Origin: Deferribacteres bacterium
GTDB lineage: Bacteria > Nitrospirota > Thermodesulfovibrionia > UBA6902
DNA length: 13,435 nt
Direction: 5' to 3'
NCBI GenBank assembly: GCA_030598625.1
Contig: JAUVPO010000022.1
Coordinates: 1-13,435, forward strand
This document shows, piece after piece, positions 12,193 through 13,435 of the stretch. Under the pieces are notes generated by a model, which searched no databases, was not told the DNA's origin, and saw only the letters and a list, made by a program, of their open reading frames with translations. Positions within the stretch are counted from its first letter, which is position 1; every line of letters starts with the position of its first letter. The position numbers and the translations under genes were made by a program.

Positions 12193-13435
12193 GGGTAATA
12201 AGAGAAAATCAGGCCGGGGATTTTATATCGCGTCTTAAAAAACGGGCCTCGACCTCTGTCCGTGAGGATGAGATTCAGAAGACTGTAAGGAAGATAATCG
12301 CCGACGTTCAGAGGCAGGGGGACAGGGCGGTCAGGAGATATACGGAAAAATTCGATTCGGTAAAACTTGTCCGGCTTGCCGTTAACAGGAAAGAAATTGA
12401 ATCAGCGGCAAAAAAGGCCGGCAGGGAGTTTATAACGGCGTTAAAGCTGTCGGCTGAGAGGATCAAATCATTCCATGAACGCCAGAAAGATAAGTCATGG
12501 CAATTTACAAAAGACGGCATCACCCTCGGCCAGATAATAAGACCCATTGAAAGGGTTGGTGTGTATGTCCCCGGCGGAAAGGCGGCTTATCCTTCGACTG
12601 TCCTGATGAATGTAATTCCCGCGCAGGTCGCGGGTGTCGGAGAAATTGCCATTTGTGTTCCGTTCCCGTCCGGCAGGGTCAATCCGTATGTGGCTGCCGC
12701 TATAAAACTGCTCGGGGTGAAGGAGGTCTACGGGATAGGCGGCGCGCAGGCAGTGGCTGCGATGGCATTCGGGACGGAGACCATAAATAAGGTTGACAAG
12801 ATAGTGGGGCCGGGCAACATATATGTGGCGGTTGCAAAGAAGATGGTTTTCGGGGAGGTCGGCATAGATATGATGGCCGGTCCGAGTGAGATATTGATAA
12901 TAGCCGATAACACGGCCAATCCCGCGTTTATTGCCTCGGACCTTTTAAGCCAGGCAGAGCATGATGAGATGGCGTCTTCGGTGCTTGTTACGGATTCGGA
13001 ATCCCTGGCAGTGAAAGTCAAAGAAGAGCTTGCAGGACAAATGAAGGACCTTAAGAGGAAGGAAATAGCAAAGAAGTCCATGAGCAGGTATGGCGTGATA
13101 ATTATTGCGAAGAATCTCCAGAAGGCGGCTGACATCGCGAATCGAATAGCGCCCGAGCATCTCGAAATAATGACAAAAGGACCGGCAGAATTAATGCCGG
13201 AAATAAAAAACGCGGGCGCGATCTTTCTGGGGCAGTGGACACCGGAACCGCTCGGCGATTACGCCGCGGGGCCGAACCATACACTCCCTACAGGCGGCAC
13301 GGCAAGGTTTTCCTCTCCTCTGGGGGTCTATGATTTTATAAAACGCACGAGCATTATCAATGCTTCAAAATCCGGGTTTGCGGGGCTTGCCGGGACAGTT
13401 GAGACCCTGGCTGATGTTGAAGGCCTTGAGGCGCA
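12189..13435 (+). CDS. hisD: histidinol dehydrogenase HisD (3' end cut by window edge)
   Basis: HisD oxidises L-histidinol to L-histidine in two NAD-dependent steps, ending histidine synthesis. The open frame starts at the ATG of ATGA (12189-12192), shared with the murA stop, and stays open to the window edge, giving 415 full codons. Visible motifs are GVYVPGG (124-130), the glycine-rich GGAQAVAAMA, the GPGN motif, SQAEHDE with zinc ligands Q255 and H258, APEHLEI with catalytic E323 and H324, and GDYAAGPNHTLPT with zinc ligand D357. The final two bases, CA, fall at codon 416, exactly 59 codons after D357. That is the spacing of Asp360 and His419 in E. coli, so the missing codon is almost surely the fourth zinc ligand and only about 10-15 residues are lost. 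hisG, which often stands between murA and hisD in this type of cluster, is absent here. Confidence 0.96.
   Translation, partial: MRVIRENQAGDFISRLKKRASTSVREDEIQKTVRKIIADVQRQGDRAVRRYTEKFDSVKLVRLAVNRKEIESAAKKAGREFITALKLSAERIKSFHERQKDKSWQFTKDGITLGQIIRPIERVGVYVPGGKAAYPSTVLMNVIPAQVAGVGEIAICVPFPSGRVNPYVAAAIKLLGVKEVYGIGGAQAVAAMAFGTETINKVDKIVGPGNIYVAVAKKMVFGEVGIDMMAGPSEILIIADNTANPAFIASDLLSQAEHDEMASSVLVTDSESLAVKVKEELAGQMKDLKRKEIAKKSMSRYGVIIIAKNLQKAADIANRIAPEHLEIMTKGPAELMPEIKNAGAIFLGQWTPEPLGDYAAGPNHTLPTGGTARFSSPLGVYDFIKRTSIINASKSGFAGLAGTVETLADVEGLEA

Noticed and set aside
1..13435. A mobile element, CRISPR array, defence island, tRNA or rRNA gene
   Set aside because: No transposase or integrase, no regularly spaced repeats and no tRNA-like cloverleaf were seen in any gap. 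The genes are conserved housekeeping genes with uniform codon use.

Overview
The window is a bacterial chromosomal segment of ordinary housekeeping genes, all on the + strand. Ten genes are complete and recognisable at family level, one small ORF is unrecognised, and one gene (hisD) runs off the right edge. Base composition is moderate, with AT-rich gaps. Arg codons are mostly AGG/AGA and Ile is often ATA. The block rpmE - DUF1385 - prfA - prmC - murA - his, together with a divergent NIF3-like protein, resembles what I recall from Nitrospirota and from Geobacter-like (former delta-) proteobacteria. That assignment is inference from gene order and codon use, not proof.

Layout. (1) 1-122 is an AT-rich leader, then glmU (UDP-GlcNAc synthesis). 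(2) A 187-nt gap holds a weak terminator and an extended -10 promoter, then comes a UvrD/PcrA helicase overlapping by one base an orphan gatC (amidotransferase subunit C without gatA or gatB beside it). (3) panD (aspartate decarboxylase) stands alone, with a hairpin at its stop codon that has the form of a minus-strand terminator. (4) A divergent NIF3/DUF34 metal-binding protein and dnaG primase lie 19 nt apart. (5) A 68-codon cysteine-bearing ORF of unknown function follows. (6) rpmE (zinc-type bL31) is a single-gene unit with a good promoter and a strong intrinsic terminator. (7) A tightly packed operon follows: DUF1385 membrane protein, prfA (RF1), prmC (the methyltransferase for RF1), murA and hisD. 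Three of its four junctions overlap (14, 13 and 4 nt).

How the genes work together. prfA and prmC are a functional pair, since PrmC methylates the GGQ glutamine of RF1. glmU and murA are successive steps of peptidoglycan precursor synthesis (UDP-GlcNAc, then enolpyruvyl-UDP-GlcNAc) but lie in different transcription units. panD serves pantothenate/CoA, hisD histidine, dnaG and uvrD replication and repair, gatC tRNA charging, and rpmE the ribosome.

I see no mobile element, CRISPR array, tRNA or rRNA, and no sign of a new defence or biosynthetic system. No gene-free stretch exceeds 187 nt. The points most worth a second look are the two near-identical promoter-to-ATG arrangements that suggest leaderless starts, the unknown 68-aa protein after dnaG, the orphan gatC, and the absence of hisG between murA and hisD.
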